Origin: Chondrus crispus
Lineage: Eukaryota; Rhodophyta; Florideophyceae; Gigartinales; Gigartinaceae
Direction of reading: 5' to 3'
Length of the DNA stretch: 64,000 bases
NCBI RefSeq assembly: GCF_000350225.1
Contig: NW_005179190.1
Location: forward strand, 1 to 64,000
The notes below the pieces were generated by a model. It was not told where the DNA came from, ran no database searches, and saw only the letters and a program-made list of their open reading frames with translations. This document shows positions 44,352-55,126 of this stretch, in pieces (position 1 is the stretch's first letter; each line of letters begins with the position of its first letter). A program made the translations under genes and the position numbers.

Positions 44352-45115
44352 CTAGACCCGGGGAGCGACCGGGGCGCTGTATTTTTGAAAGAAGGGAACG
44401 GGAAATGGGCGTAGGGAGGCTGCTGAATTGTCGGATTTGATTGTACGAGGGTAGGAGTTGATCGTCGTGCACGGCAGGGGAGTGTACAAAGTCAGACGTT
44501 CAGGGGTAGAGGTCGTCAGATGTCGGGGCTGGAGGCAGGCGGGGATAGCCAAGCGGCTGGGATGAATGCGGAGCGGATGACGAGGGGGAGGAGGAGGAAG
44601 CAAGAGACGGGGGCGTAGTAGAGGGGATGTGGTCAGCGCCTGTGTGGCCTTCTCGTCAAGCACCATAACCTGCAAGTCCCTCGCTTCAGGCCTTCTCGCC
44701 AGTGAATTCAATGAGCGTCGCCCAAACTGCACTTCCCTCCATGCGAGGTATCCAAACAGTCCCACGGCGATCGTATCCACAGCGACGTTCTGCGCGACCT
44801 GCGCGGGGGTATTGTCGCCACGTGCTAGCCGTGCAAGTGCGAAAAGCGCCCCTATCGTTGCAGAGAAGGCCAGTGTGCCGAATAATGTCAGCTTTGGTTT
44901 CCGCAACGGGTGAGCAATTTCCTCACGCAAGCGATTTTCCAGCGATATACCTCCTGCATCACGCTTCTGCAAATCAGGTCCAGTTGCCGGCTCAGTCGCA
45001 GCCTCCGGAGATTGTTCAGTGAAGGGTCGGGGGGCTTCTTCCGTGGGTGGCGTCGAGAAACCAGATGTGCGCTTAGAACGAGGGCGCTTTGCTCGCTTGG
45101 ATTTCGGACGGGGCT
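44352..45115 (-). CDS. DUF3493 (LPA1/Rep27-like) plastid membrane protein, 5' end in gap
   Basis: The core RLREEIAHPLRKPKLTLFGT, then a hydrophobic segment, then DTIAVGLFGYLAWREVQFGRRSL matches the two-helix DUF3493 domain of LOW PSII ACCUMULATION 1/REP27-type proteins, which help photosystem II assembly at the thylakoid. Upstream the frame stays open through a Pro/Arg/Lys/Thr-rich stretch up to the NNN at 45116-45118, and beyond it a stop appears in frame. The start codon and transit peptide are therefore hidden by the gap. The C-terminal 90 residues are Pro/Arg/Leu-rich and unlike the family, so the true 3' end could differ from the open frame. Confidence 0.6.
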
Positions 45116-45118
45116 NNN
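45116..45118. other. Assembly gap (NNN)
   Basis: Three N of uncertain real length interrupt the 5' end of the DUF3493 gene. Confidence 0.95.
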
Positions 45119-45255
45119 TCGATGCTCTGTTAATTAAAACAGTTCAACTTTTATCTCCGAGCCCCGTCGACGAGACGTCTCGTCGTTTCGCAGCGCATCT
45201 TGGGCTTGTCGCCGAAGTTCCTGTTCTTGTCCAAAGCAAGCGACGGACCAAATGA

Positions 45256-45837
45256 TTCAAGCGATCCTGGATAGGAGGATAGCAAAATGCAAGTTGCATC
45301 GCAAATAGGTATCGATGCGCGCAGGTGGCGATGAAGAAAGTAATTTTGTGACGATGAGTGTAAGGAACAATACTCAAGCCTATGGGCAAATACTTCCAGT
45401 CATCAACTTGACTTCCTGTCTGTGAACAAATGAAGTGCGTTTCTTAGCAATCCTCCTGTAGGACTTGCGGGCTGGTAGGTGCGAAAAGACTATGGCCGGC
45501 ACCGCGGGTTGGTGAGCGGTGTAAGGTGCGGCGGGGACGTGGTGTTCAGTGGGAGCTTTGATAGGTCAGTTAAGTAGTGGGGCGTGAAGGGGGGGTGGAG
45601 CTTGATCGCGGCCGTGACAGGGTTCGAGGAAAAAGTTACCAGGGTGGACTGCTCCGCGGGCGGCGAGGTGCTAGTGACGGCGTGCTACGACAGGACGTGG
45701 AAGATGTGGAGCGGGGTGGAGGATTGAGGAAAGGGACGGGTCTCTGAGAGAGTTTGTGTGCATGGTCGAGGTGGTGGGGTATGGGGATAATATACGGAGG
45801 GCGAGAGTTAGCGGGGACGTGGAAAAAGTAGGGAGGT
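45256..45837. other. Intergenic region, nothing recognised
   Basis: About 580 bp between the DUF3493 gene and the sulfotransferase pseudogene. No motif or gene is supported. Confidence 0.4.
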
Positions 45838-46683
45838 TCACGTGGAGGGTTCGTCTTCGGGCTCTCCGGGCTCCTCCGACTGGACATAGTTGCAGTTGCG
45901 GATGAATCAAGCGTTGTTCCGAGCGTGGATGAGGGCCTTGTATTTGACTTCGTCATAGTCAAAAAGGTTATACTGGACCTGAAAACCGCCAAGCATGGCG
46001 TCAACGTTTTCACCGTACATCTGGCGACTGTCGAAAAAGTAATCGCGGGCCTCATATAGGGTCTGATTCAGCTCGGGGTCATGCTCTTTCTTCGCGCAAT
46101 TCCAAACGTTACTATTCTGGGCGCGTACCCAGCTATCTCACATAGCGTTAACGTGTCTGCGCAGGGCGAAGACAGCGAGGTTGAACTTGTCGCGCTGGTG
46201 GAGCATGTGTAGAACGTCTGCCTTGCGGCGGCAGTAGACGCTAGGAAAGATCTTGACGCTAGAGTTGGCGACGATATAGCGGAGGGCATTGTCTGGGGAG
46301 AGGGCGGAGCCGTCCAGGGCGGGCTCGCCGAAGTGCTTCCCGAGCTCAGTGCGCTTCAAGACGTCGTCGGCGTAGCCGCGGTTGGGCGTGCACGCGCCGG
46401 CCGACGAGTAGCGGCAGCGTTCGAGCGAGTGCACGAACTAGGTCGAGCCCTGGCGCGCGCCCGTGAGGATGAGGGCGCGCGCGCAGGGCAGCGTGTCGTG
46501 CGGCACGAAGTCGGTGGCGGGCGCCGAAGGCAGTGCGACGAGCAGGAGGGCGGCCGTGGCCAGCACGCAGACGAGCAGCAGCAACAGGAGCACGGGGCGC
46601 CGCGAGGCGTGCTTCGGGCCTCGTGCAGGGCGAGAGAGAACTTCCACATGAAAGTACGTCTGCCACCCTGTTTCGAGCAGCAA
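45838..46683 (-). pseudogene. Carbohydrate sulfotransferase-like pseudogene
   Basis: Host gene of the Golgi sulfotransferase type (PAPS-dependent sulfation of polysaccharide). One reading frame of 281 codons carries a basic start, a signal-anchor helix (RRPVLLLLLLVCVLATAALL), the PAPS 5'-phosphosulfate loop (LILTGARQGST), later SSVKIFPSVY and FNLAVFALRRHV (3'-phosphate-binding style), WNCAKKEHDPELN and an acidic end. Stops TAG at 46438-46440, TGA at 46138-46140 and TGA at 45907-45909 interrupt it; at least the first and third stand where Trp would be natural, as expected from G-to-A change. Red algal genomes carry many such genes for sulfated galactans. Being broken, it is probably a dead family member. 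Confidence 0.6.
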
Positions 46684-46696
46684 TATGGGTCTCGCC

Positions 46697-46897
46697 AGTG
46701 TGCTTGCGGGAGTGAGCTCTTACGTTGGCCCTCTTGTTGAAGGCGCGGGGGCAGATGGCGCATGTGAAGACGTGGTCGGAGTCGGCGGCGGGCAGCTTTG
46801 GTGGCGCTGTGTTTGTTGCGCCGACCGCTGAGGAATGGGTCCTGGAGGAAAGGGTATTGGTCCAGTGGCACTGGACCTCTTGCCTCATGTGAGGCAA
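46697..46897 (-). pseudogene. C2H2 zinc-finger gene fragment
   Basis: The frame encodes one classical finger, FTCAICPRAFNKRANVRAHS followed by RKHTGE (C-x2-C-x12-H-x4-H plus TGE linker), preceded by about 40 residues of low complexity. After the linker the frame runs into the sulfotransferase pseudogene without a second finger. It looks like a truncated transcription-factor fragment joined to the neighbour. Confidence 0.5.
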
Positions 46898-46906
46898 GAG
46901 GTCCAG
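46871..46906. repeat. Perfect 17-bp-arm hairpin
   Basis: CTGGACCTCTTGCCTCA (46871-46887) and its exact inverted copy (46890-46906) surround a two-base centre. It overlaps the upstream edge of the zinc-finger fragment. Confidence 0.6.
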
Positions 46907-46928
46907 GTCCAGAGCTTGTGAAGTTCAC

Positions 46929-48323
46929 AGTAACCTTGATCAGTGCTCTTGCGCAGGTCCAAGATAGAGTTTATCCTCTATACGATCGTCATCGCTGCTT
47001 TTCCCAGGTGCCTCTAAGGCACCCTTTATTCAACGTGACAGCCTTTACAACGGCACACGTGCGCATTGCCACTTCGCACAAGTTGGTAACGTGGCAATAA
47101 CACGATGCAAAAAAAGCCAACGTGTAAGTCGTGGCCACATTGAAAATGCGAGATCTAAAGTCCTTTCTGCATGAAGATTCATGAAGTTATAAACTTTCTG
47201 CATGAATAAATCAGCAAAAAGCAAAAATGAAAAAATGGACTTGATATCGCTGTATGATACCGTGCCAAGCGAAAATGGTGCTCTTACTGCGAGGTCGGTC
47301 TTATTCAAAGTGCTCTTATATCCCCCCCCCCCCCCCCCCTGTACTGCGCAAAAATTGTTTCAGGAGGCGCTCAATTATCCGCTATTGAATTCCCCCCAAA
47401 TTTACGATACAGTAGATTTGTATCGAGAATTGTATCGAGACTGGTGTTTCGTAAACTCCCTACTGGGCCGTGAGGGCTGCCGGGCAGGAACCCCGCTCCC
47501 GATTAGAAGAGCCCTGGAGGCATCACGGCGCAGTTTAGAATATGCGGTTTTGATGATCTCGGGCCCATTCGAGGTATGATATATTCTGTTGTTCATTCTG
47601 TAAGAAGTACAGTCCCTCCTACGATATAGTGCAATAGCGTGACATACCTCTAGCTATGGCACTATTGGAGGGATGGCACTATATAAAGGAGGCTCAAATA
47701 CGTATAATTGGGGACAAAGCACAGTGTCTGCTAACACAGACACAACAAAACCTGTAAAACATAACTAAAAAACTTCATCCTTTGAGTACTGAGCACTCGT
47801 CGCCATATTTCTCGTACTGTACGTATATCGTAACACTGAACCATGCTGGACGATACACGTGTGGGCTTATGATAACCTGTGCCAGAGGGTGAACCATAGC
47901 ACTATATAAAGGGAAGCACTACTAAAGAAGGCACTATTGAGCGACCCCCCCCCCCTGCACAGTGTATCTCGGTGAAACAAGGAGATTTCAGGCGATCTTC
48001 TTGGCCAACGGGAAAGGTTGAGCTGGCTCCTTTTATGAATGCAATGCATCCTCGCAGAAAGCAGTCTCGATGGAAAACGGCAGTGCAGAGGTTTAAGTCT
48101 CGCCGACACTGGCTCTGCACAAAAGAGCTGCCCCACACGAGGAGATTGAAGGCCTGATATCAATAGGCCTCCCACCTACCCGGTCATCCAAAGATGCCGG
48201 CTTCTGCGGGGTTTACCCAAGGGTACTGTACAATCCCACGTGTTCGATGCCAATTTGTATCCCCTTCACGACCCCTGCCTTCCACCCACAAACGCACTTC
48301 AAGCCTCGAAATCACGCTTCCTG
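46929..48323. other. Intergenic region upstream of Argonaute
   Basis: No gene is supported. It includes an 18-C run at 47322-47339, the possible MITE, and GTACTGTA motifs at 47814-47821 and 48223-48230. Confidence 0.4.
47610..47957. mobile_element. Possible pogo/Tigger-type MITE
   Basis: TA then CAGTCCCTCC at 47608 and CCCCTG at 47957 form candidate ends. Inside, GGCACTAT and CACTATATAAAGG motifs occur near both ends (47650-47690 and 47890-47940) in partly inverted arrangement. There is no coding capacity, and the right-hand TA is not evident. An 11-C run lies at 47945-47955. Confidence 0.3.
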
Positions 48324-48400
48324 TATATATATAACTTTTCCAAATTTCACCCCATGCGCCACGGCCATCTACAGTACCCTTGGCACCCTGTATATAGATA
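48324..48400 (+). promoter_or_regulatory. Two TATA-like boxes of the Argonaute gene
   Basis: TATATATATAA at 48324-48334 and TATATAGATA at 48391-48400 lie about 180 and 112 bp before the start codon. Either could set transcription. Confidence 0.45.
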
Positions 48401-48511
48401 TGCACATTGGGGCGACCCTTCGACCTTCGCCCCCCTCTTCCGTTCCCTCACCTACCACCGCCACTTAGTAACGCATCGCCACTTCATCCCCCCCTTGCTA
48501 CTTCTCCAATC

Positions 48512-51106
48512 ATGAGTACCGCTATCGTTAGACCCATGAAGCGCCCCGGCACGGGGCGCTTGGGCACCCCCGTCGAGCTCGACACTAACTTCTTCCCTGC
48601 CTCGCTCCCATCCGGCCTCGTCATTTCTCAGTATGCTGTCTCCATCTACCGCCAACCCAAGCAAGGATCCTCTTCCGCAGAGATGGAAAACGTCGCATCG
48701 ACACAGCCCGTCGTTTGGAACAAGGCCATCTTCCGCGCCTTTCTCAGGCGCAACCAAAGAGCCCTCGGCCGCACCCTCGCCTACGACGGACGCTCCATCT
48801 GTTTTGCCTCAAAAGAGGTCAGCAGGGATTGCCTTGCCGTTAAGTTCCCTTTGACCGTCGACAGGGACGGCAACGAAGCCCGCCAGAAGCCAGGCGAAAC
48901 CGCCAAAATCGAACAAGTTGCCGTCGAGATCAAGCACGCAAACTATCTCAAGTTCGACGACGTCCTCAGCGGTCGCGTTGGGGATTCTCTATTCAACCAG
49001 TATCTCACCGCGGTCGACGTTGTCATTAGCGCTTCACATATGACCTCCCACGTCCAAGTCGGCCGTTCATTTTACAACGCAAGCGGCGCAAAGCCCCTCG
49101 GACGCTACTCCGTCACCGCCAGCGCCTGGCGCGGTTTTTACCAGAGCGCCCGACTCTCGCCATCAGGCCTGCTCATCAACTTGGACGAGTCATACACGGC
49201 ATTTTGGAATCGCGGCGGAGAGCCGCTCATCAACCTGGTCCGGGATGCTAACAATGGTAGAGACCTTAATCCTAAAGACCCCAGGGCAGTACGCAGTATC
49301 ACTTCCACCCTCAAGGGCCTCAAGGTCAGGGCTGTGCACACTGGAATTACCTATCGCGTGTTTGGATTTTCGTCAAAGGGCGCTGGACAAATCACGTTTG
49401 AAGTCGACGGGGAGAGGAAGACTATCGCCGACTATTTTCATTCGGCCTACGGCATCAGGCTGAGGCATCCGAATCTGCCGTGCATTAAGACCCAACCTAA
49501 GAAGGAGACTTATCTCCCCATGGAGTTGCTTGAGGTCTCGGAAAAGCAGCGCCTCATGGGCAAGCTCTCAGAGGACCAGACGCGCAGCATCGTCAAGATT
49601 GCGAGCACTCGCCCATCGAACAGGCGCACTGCCGCCGTCAACACAATGAAGCAGCTCAACCATAGCAACGACCCGGTGTGCAAGGACTTTGGCATCCAGG
49701 TCAAGCCCAAAATGATCGGTGTTCGCGCTAGGGTATTGCAAACTCCATTTATACGCTATACAGACAAAGTTGTCAAGCCAGAGAGGGGCGCTTGGAAGGC
49801 CCCACGCGACCGCTGCCATCAACCGGGAAACCTATTTTCGTGGGCCGTGATTAACACCTCTGACCTAAGGGAGAGAGACCTTGCCCACTTTCTCAAAGAG
49901 CTCTGCACACGAGCGGCCTCGGCAGGAATAAACATCCCCAACCAGAAACCTAAGATCGTGCAGATGCGCCGCAACTCGCGCGTCGACTCGGAGATGAGGA
50001 CTCTCAAGCACGACTTCGACACGATCGAGTCGCTCCGTGTTAAGGGAGCTCGTCTGCAGCTCATAGTTGTGATCTTTGATCGCCGAGACACAGATATGTA
50101 TAATAGTGTTAAGCGAACGGGCGACATCGAGTTGGGGGTACCCTCACAAGTGCTCCTGAAGAAGAACCTCATTTCGGATCGCGGGCTTTCCATGTTCTGC
50201 GACAATGTCCTGCTGAAGATGAATGCTAAGATTGGCGGCGGCAATTTTAAGGCGCTCCGATATCAGGATAAGGGCAGCGTGAAGAGAAACCATATGACTG
50301 ATCCCACTTTTATCAACTATCCTCATATCGTGCTCGGTGCGGATGTCACGCATCCTATGGCCGGCGATTCGAATCCGAGTGTCGCCGCCCTCGTGGGCAG
50401 TCGTGACAGCTACATGGGGCAGTTTTCGGGCGCAATTCGCAACCAAACCGGGCGGAAGGAAGTCATTACAGAGCTTGGAGATATGTTCAAGGAGGTCTAC
50501 TCGCGCTGGTATGCAGGATTTGGAAAGCGATTCCCTGCAGCGGCGATCATCATGTTTCGAGATGGTGTGTCAGAGGGGCAATTTGAGGAAGTCATGCAAA
50601 TAGAGGTTGCCGCCATACGCAACGCTTGCCTCCAGATATCATCTTCTTGGAAACCTAAGATTACTTACATCATTGTCACGAAGAGGCATCACGCTCGCTT
50701 TTTCCCACGATCCCAATCATCAGGTGATCGCTCAGGAAACATTGACCCCGGTACTGTCGTCGACACTGGCGTTGTGAGCAGCCAGTTTTACGATTTTTAC
50801 CTTAACTCCCACGCAGGGATTATCGGCACCAACAAGCCCGCCAAATATACTGTGCTTGTCGATGAAAACAATACTCCGGTGGACGCTCTTCAGGGGTATA
50901 TCTTCCGCCTTGCTCACTGTTTCCAACGCTGCAGTCGCTCGGTATCTATGGTGAACAGCGCATACTACGCCCATTTGCTCGCGTTCCGAGGCCGCGCGTA
51001 TCACAAGGACAATTCGGATTCTGGATCTGTGTCATCATCGCATTCGATTGTCCCTTCTGCGCCGAAGTTTCATAGATATGTGGAGAACATTCTCTTCTTC
51101 CTTTAA
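48512..51106 (+). CDS. AGO: Argonaute (AGO-clade small-RNA effector)
   Basis: An 864-residue, single-exon Argonaute that binds small RNAs and silences or cleaves matching transcripts. Order: N domain, PAZ region (about residues 240-330, with FSSKGAGQITFEV and CIKTQPKKETYLPMELLEV), MID (about 430-590) and PIWI (about 590-850). The four slicer residues are present: D611 in GADVTHP, E650 in GRKEVI, D684 in MFRDGVSEGQ and H767 in NSHAGIIGT. RHHARFF and RSVSMVNSAYYAHLLAFRGR are typical PIWI text. The start at MSTAIVRPMKRPG follows the TATA boxes; upstream in-frame codons from 48407 are leader. The N-terminus lacks the long Gln/Gly-rich tail of plant AGO1. No lesion is seen, so it should be functional. 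Confidence 0.97.
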   Translation: MSTAIVRPMKRPGTGRLGTPVELDTNFFPASLPSGLVISQYAVSIYRQPKQGSSSAEMENVASTQPVVWNKAIFRAFLRRNQRALGRTLAYDGRSICFASKEVSRDCLAVKFPLTVDRDGNEARQKPGETAKIEQVAVEIKHANYLKFDDVLSGRVGDSLFNQYLTAVDVVISASHMTSHVQVGRSFYNASGAKPLGRYSVTASAWRGFYQSARLSPSGLLINLDESYTAFWNRGGEPLINLVRDANNGRDLNPKDPRAVRSITSTLKGLKVRAVHTGITYRVFGFSSKGAGQITFEVDGERKTIADYFHSAYGIRLRHPNLPCIKTQPKKETYLPMELLEVSEKQRLMGKLSEDQTRSIVKIASTRPSNRRTAAVNTMKQLNHSNDPVCKDFGIQVKPKMIGVRARVLQTPFIRYTDKVVKPERGAWKAPRDRCHQPGNLFSWAVINTSDLRERDLAHFLKELCTRAASAGINIPNQKPKIVQMRRNSRVDSEMRTLKHDFDTIESLRVKGARLQLIVVIFDRRDTDMYNSVKRTGDIELGVPSQVLLKKNLISDRGLSMFCDNVLLKMNAKIGGGNFKALRYQDKGSVKRNHMTDPTFINYPHIVLGADVTHPMAGDSNPSVAALVGSRDSYMGQFSGAIRNQTGRKEVITELGDMFKEVYSRWYAGFGKRFPAAAIIMFRDGVSEGQFEEVMQIEVAAIRNACLQISSSWKPKITYIIVTKRHHARFFPRSQSSGDRSGNIDPGTVVDTGVVSSQFYDFYLNSHAGIIGTNKPAKYTVLVDENNTPVDALQGYIFRLAHCFQRCSRSVSMVNSAYYAHLLAFRGRAYHKDNSDSGSVSSSHSIVPSAPKFHRYVENILFFL

Positions 51107-53165
51107 CTTTTGCATTCGAAAGACTTACGGGTGGGGACCACATATCTTCTCGAAAGTATACGAACGTTCAGCTTCAGTGCAGAAGTGAAATAGTGCATCA
51201 GGTGTAACTGACTAAGCGATCAAACAGTGATCAAAAAAGTCAAAACATGACGAGATAAGTGCAGCAGTGTCGGGAAGCTAGAGTCAAGGATCGGTGACCA
51301 CGGGCCCCAGATCTGGACCTTCAATTATCTTTTCTGGTCTTCTTACATTGCACGAAATTTAAGAAAAGAAGAAATGCCCTCAACACGCAAATGAATTTCC
51401 ATCCGGATAAGAACTACACTTACCTTCTGGCCCTTGCAAAACATCTGGTGGGGAAGAACAGCTGGATACCCTTGAGAAATTGTTCCTTTGATATGCTCTT
51501 TATGAATTACCACACATTGTAAAAACCCATGATGCAGCATAATCTGCTCAGACTTCTTGGGCTTTCATTGTACAGTACTCAAGACTTGCGAAAGTTGTAC
51601 TGTAAATGCCGCGGACAAATACGTCAAGCACATGGTGATAAACCAATGGTCTACAGTAATTTGGGTTCGTAGATTTCCAGCAAAATAGTTACGGCACGTA
51701 TCGCACAAAGCAAATCGCTCGTCATGTAGGCAGTAGTGATTTCTCTAGACTGGCAAACAAGAAACCGTGACGTGATTGAATTATCTCTCTCAGAGTTGCT
51801 ACCTCTCTTGTCTGTGCGCTATCGTTGTCGAGATCTTGTCTAATGCTCTCCGATTGTGGAGAGCAGTAGTGACCTTGCTCAGCCACAGTCTCAAGGTATT
51901 TCGTTAAAACTGTACGGGGAAAAAAAGTCTCGTACACTACCCTTACCCTAGCTTAAGGGTACGCATTCACGTGGACAGCACTGCCAGCCACTGCCTCGGG
52001 ATGAGTGTGAAGAGGAGTTCCGGTAAATTCACACACCCAATCCAATGCCTGCACACATAGCGTTGCACACGTGGCGATCCTTCAAGCTCACTTCCTCAAC
52101 CATTTATTATCACCTTGTGTGTCGGGTTGTTCTCATCCTGCCATGAGCGCCTGGCGGAGACTCCGGTCAAGGGGCCGCGGGTTGATTCGATGATTCCCAG
52201 GCGATGGAAAGTAGAGAGGGGCATGGGAAAGGCGAGGTATATAAACGACGATCAGTACAAATATGACGGAGGAGCACGCAGATCCGGTACAAAGAGAGGT
52301 GGCTATCCAGGGTTATGGGTTCGTGAGAGGCGGGTGATACGAGTTGATCGTTTTTGAAAGGACACAGTACGAAATGGTTGGGGCAGCAGTTGCTTACGGT
52401 GTTTGGGGGAGAGTTTGAGTCAGGTTTGATGCAAATGGGAATGAGATGGAATGGGAAGAGTCCTTTGCCTTAATCACGGGTTGCGTTCGGCGTTTATCTC
52501 ATCGAAAAGATCAAAAGTAATGCAATCATCAGGTTTGGCTTTCTCAAGTAGTTTCAGAAGATGATGATCGGGAAGTGCGCATGGTCAGACTACTTGGGGT
52601 ACTATGCCAGACAGAAGTCTGTACTACAGCGATTCCAGGGATGCTGAACCATTCTTGGCATTTCTCCGGGAATAATGCATGGAAGAAATGGATGGAGCAC
52701 TCTCCTCTCAAAATTAGCAACCATCGGGAAGCGGTACACCTGAGAGGAAAGATTCACGGCATTTTTCATTCCAGCTGTGAATGTTCTGATCTCAATATTC
52801 TTTCCGCGTGCTTTTAGCGATACCCTTTCGAATGAATGCATGATTTTCTGCTCCAGACTCCACCACGAGAAGTCTGGTCGCGAGCAATATGACACGTGAT
52901 TGTATGAAGTGCTTGCATGTCAAAAGTGTATGGCTTCGAAATTTTTGGAGATGCCGTGAAATCGCATGAGAACTGCATTTTGAGTGAACAACACTTACGT
53001 TGACTCTTGACGAATGACACTTCCAGTGTTTTCATGCCTGTTTTTCCAGTTTTCAACTGCGAAGGAACATTCAGAACGACAAGTACAACATGATCAGGCA
53101 GCAGTTTTGCTTGCAAGCCGCGGAATCATTACTCATCGCCTTCATGGCTCTAGAAAGTGTTCGGG
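51107..53165. other. Intergenic region, no supported gene
   Basis: About 2.1 kb of AT-richer DNA. Short frames only. TACAGTAC-type motifs occur at 51571-51578 and 51597-51604. A small inverted repeat around TACCCTTA and TAAGGGTA lies near 51,940-51,965. Confidence 0.4.
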
Positions 53166-53172
53166 TATTTAA
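53166..53172 (+). promoter_or_regulatory. TATA-like box of coiled-coil gene
   Basis: TATTTAA sits 105 bp before the chosen ATG, at a spacing like that of the Argonaute gene. Confidence 0.35.
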
Positions 53173-53276
53173 GGCAGCCAGGATCGGAAAAGACCGTTCT
53201 CGGTACACCACCAACCAAGCACCATCAAACCCCACAGTCGTCAGGAAGTACATTCAATTCAAAAATCACTACAAAT

Positions 53277-54953
53277 ATGTCCTCTCATATGACGGACGTC
53301 GATGACCTTGACTTTGAGGATAAGCTTGCGCTGTTTGAGAAAAAGTTTTGTAAGTCTTCTGATGATGGAGTACATTCGCGAAGCAAGGTGTCTCACGGAA
53401 ACGACAATGACATTGAGCAAACCGGACTCACCCCGTCTGAGGTAGAGATGGAACTGCGTGGACTATTGAAGGAATTTATTTCATGCATTCCGACGTTGCA
53501 AAACATGGCAGTTTCTTCCGATGAGACTGACGACGTTGGCTTTAATGAGAAGTGGCTTCGCTCTGAAGTGAGCAGGGAAATCTTCAGAACGGAGATTCGT
53601 ACAACCGTTTCCCAACTTCGCCGCTTCCAATCGGTTAGGCACGAGCAGATGGAGCACAAGTCCAGTGCTCAGAACTCCAATATGCGATCGTTGAAGCGCA
53701 TGCTTGCAGAGCGGACGGAAGAACTTGAGGGGTTGCAAAAGAAGCACTCAGCGCTGGAAAAAGAACGCCGCGACTTGCTCGAGAACGTGGACCGTCTTAC
53801 GTCTTCACTCTGCGCGTGCAAGGTCTTCCATGTTCCTTTGAAAGAAGAGGTGACAGAGCTTCGCGAAGAGAACAAAGCGAAACAGAAGACAATATCGGAA
53901 AACGAGGAAGCAATGAAGAGAAACGTTGCGGAACGAGCCCGTTTCCAGAGTACCATTGCACGTTACAGAGAAGAGTTGCAGTTAGCTAATCACCACGCCG
54001 AGACAGTTGAACTGGATGCGAAGCACGCGAAGGAAGAGTCCGCGTTGTTAAAGGAAAGGGCTAGAGAGGCCATGGCAAGCTCTTCTGCCGTGAGTGCCCG
54101 TATCAAGGAATTGCAGGACGTGCAAGATGCAATGCTCCACATCATGCAAGATTCGTCAAGCAAAACTGACAAGCAGAAACTTCGGAGAAATCTGGAGGAT
54201 CTCAACGAAACGCGCTCTCGCCTTGTGGGAAAAATCGCTAACCTGCTAACTGGGAAACGCCGCGGTGGGACGAGGACTTCAGATCCGTCTTCGCCGCGAA
54301 GTGTAAACTCTCATGCAATTACCCCAAAGACGAAAAATGTCATTTCAACAACGGGGGCAGTTGGAGACGCTATCCATCAGTTTGCACCAGCTGCATCCAA
54401 TTCGAACAGTTCGAATGAACATGCGGCGTCTCCGAGTCAAAGTGCCAGCAGCCGAAAGTTCTTTGAAAACCTACGCAAATTCGGGGGCGACCTCGTAAAA
54501 AAGAAGTCGAACCAGGGTCCGAACGAAACCTTCCCAAACGAGTCTCCGCGGCAGCAGCGCCAATTTGTGCTGGAGAATGTAGAGCGGTCACGAGTGGCCA
54601 TTGAGAACGATGTCGCACTACGCGGAGTAATCGAAATGAAGGAGAATGAGATTCATAGAATGGAAAAGGAGCTGAACGACGCAAGGGAAAGAACGGCTGA
54701 ACTGGAGATTTGCCTTCAGAAGGAACGACACAAACGCCGATTAGAAAACCGCTCCATCAACAATTCGGATGGGCAAAAGATGACTGTGGAAGCGTCTTCG
54801 GCCACCATCACACACCGCAAGTCGTTGTTTGACTGGCAGACTGGCAAGGCGAAGAATGGCCATCCCATTTCACGCGGGGAGGAAATAAAAGCGGCGACAT
54901 CGTGGGAAGTGCGACCGAAGAAGATGGAACAAACAGGTGTTCGGAGGGCTTAG
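53277..54953 (+). CDS. Coiled-coil protein of unknown function
   Basis: 558 residues from MSSHMTDVDDLDFEDKLALF. An acidic N-terminus is followed by extended heptad-type coiled coil at about residues 110-345 (for example LKRMLAERTEELEGLQKKHS, EVTELREENKAKQKTISENE), a Ser/Asn/Thr-rich linker (about 360-430), a second coiled coil (about 465-520, RGVIEMKENEIHRMEKELND) and a basic tail. It resembles structural, cytoskeletal or vesicle-tether proteins in build, but no family is recognised. A longer open frame from 53157 adds 40 residues ahead of MSSHM that look like leader. Codon use is like the other host genes and no lesion is seen. Confidence 0.72.
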   Translation: MSSHMTDVDDLDFEDKLALFEKKFCKSSDDGVHSRSKVSHGNDNDIEQTGLTPSEVEMELRGLLKEFISCIPTLQNMAVSSDETDDVGFNEKWLRSEVSREIFRTEIRTTVSQLRRFQSVRHEQMEHKSSAQNSNMRSLKRMLAERTEELEGLQKKHSALEKERRDLLENVDRLTSSLCACKVFHVPLKEEVTELREENKAKQKTISENEEAMKRNVAERARFQSTIARYREELQLANHHAETVELDAKHAKEESALLKERAREAMASSSAVSARIKELQDVQDAMLHIMQDSSSKTDKQKLRRNLEDLNETRSRLVGKIANLLTGKRRGGTRTSDPSSPRSVNSHAITPKTKNVISTTGAVGDAIHQFAPAASNSNSSNEHAASPSQSASSRKFFENLRKFGGDLVKKKSNQGPNETFPNESPRQQRQFVLENVERSRVAIENDVALRGVIEMKENEIHRMEKELNDARERTAELEICLQKERHKRRLENRSINNSDGQKMTVEASSATITHRKSLFDWQTGKAKNGHPISRGEEIKAATSWEVRPKKMEQTGVRRA

Positions 54954-55120
54954 GTTCGGCGTTTAACGAGGGCTCGCCTGACGCATGACAGGAACGAGCA
55001 GAAAAGAAGTCGAGCTCAGATGGTTCCTTCCTCTTGTACAAGTGCTCCTGCTTTTGCTTGTTGCGTTTCGCCTGACAGAACGGGTGACTGCGTAGCGCAG
55101 AACAGGCACCATCTATAGTT

Positions 55121-55126
55121 AATAAA
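55121..55126 (+). terminator. Poly(A) signal AATAAA after coiled-coil gene
   Basis: Canonical signal 168 bp downstream of the stop codon. Confidence 0.45.

Noticed and set aside
47202-47579. 125-codon frame upstream of Argonaute
   Set aside because: It runs through an 18-C homopolymer and shows no protein-like features.
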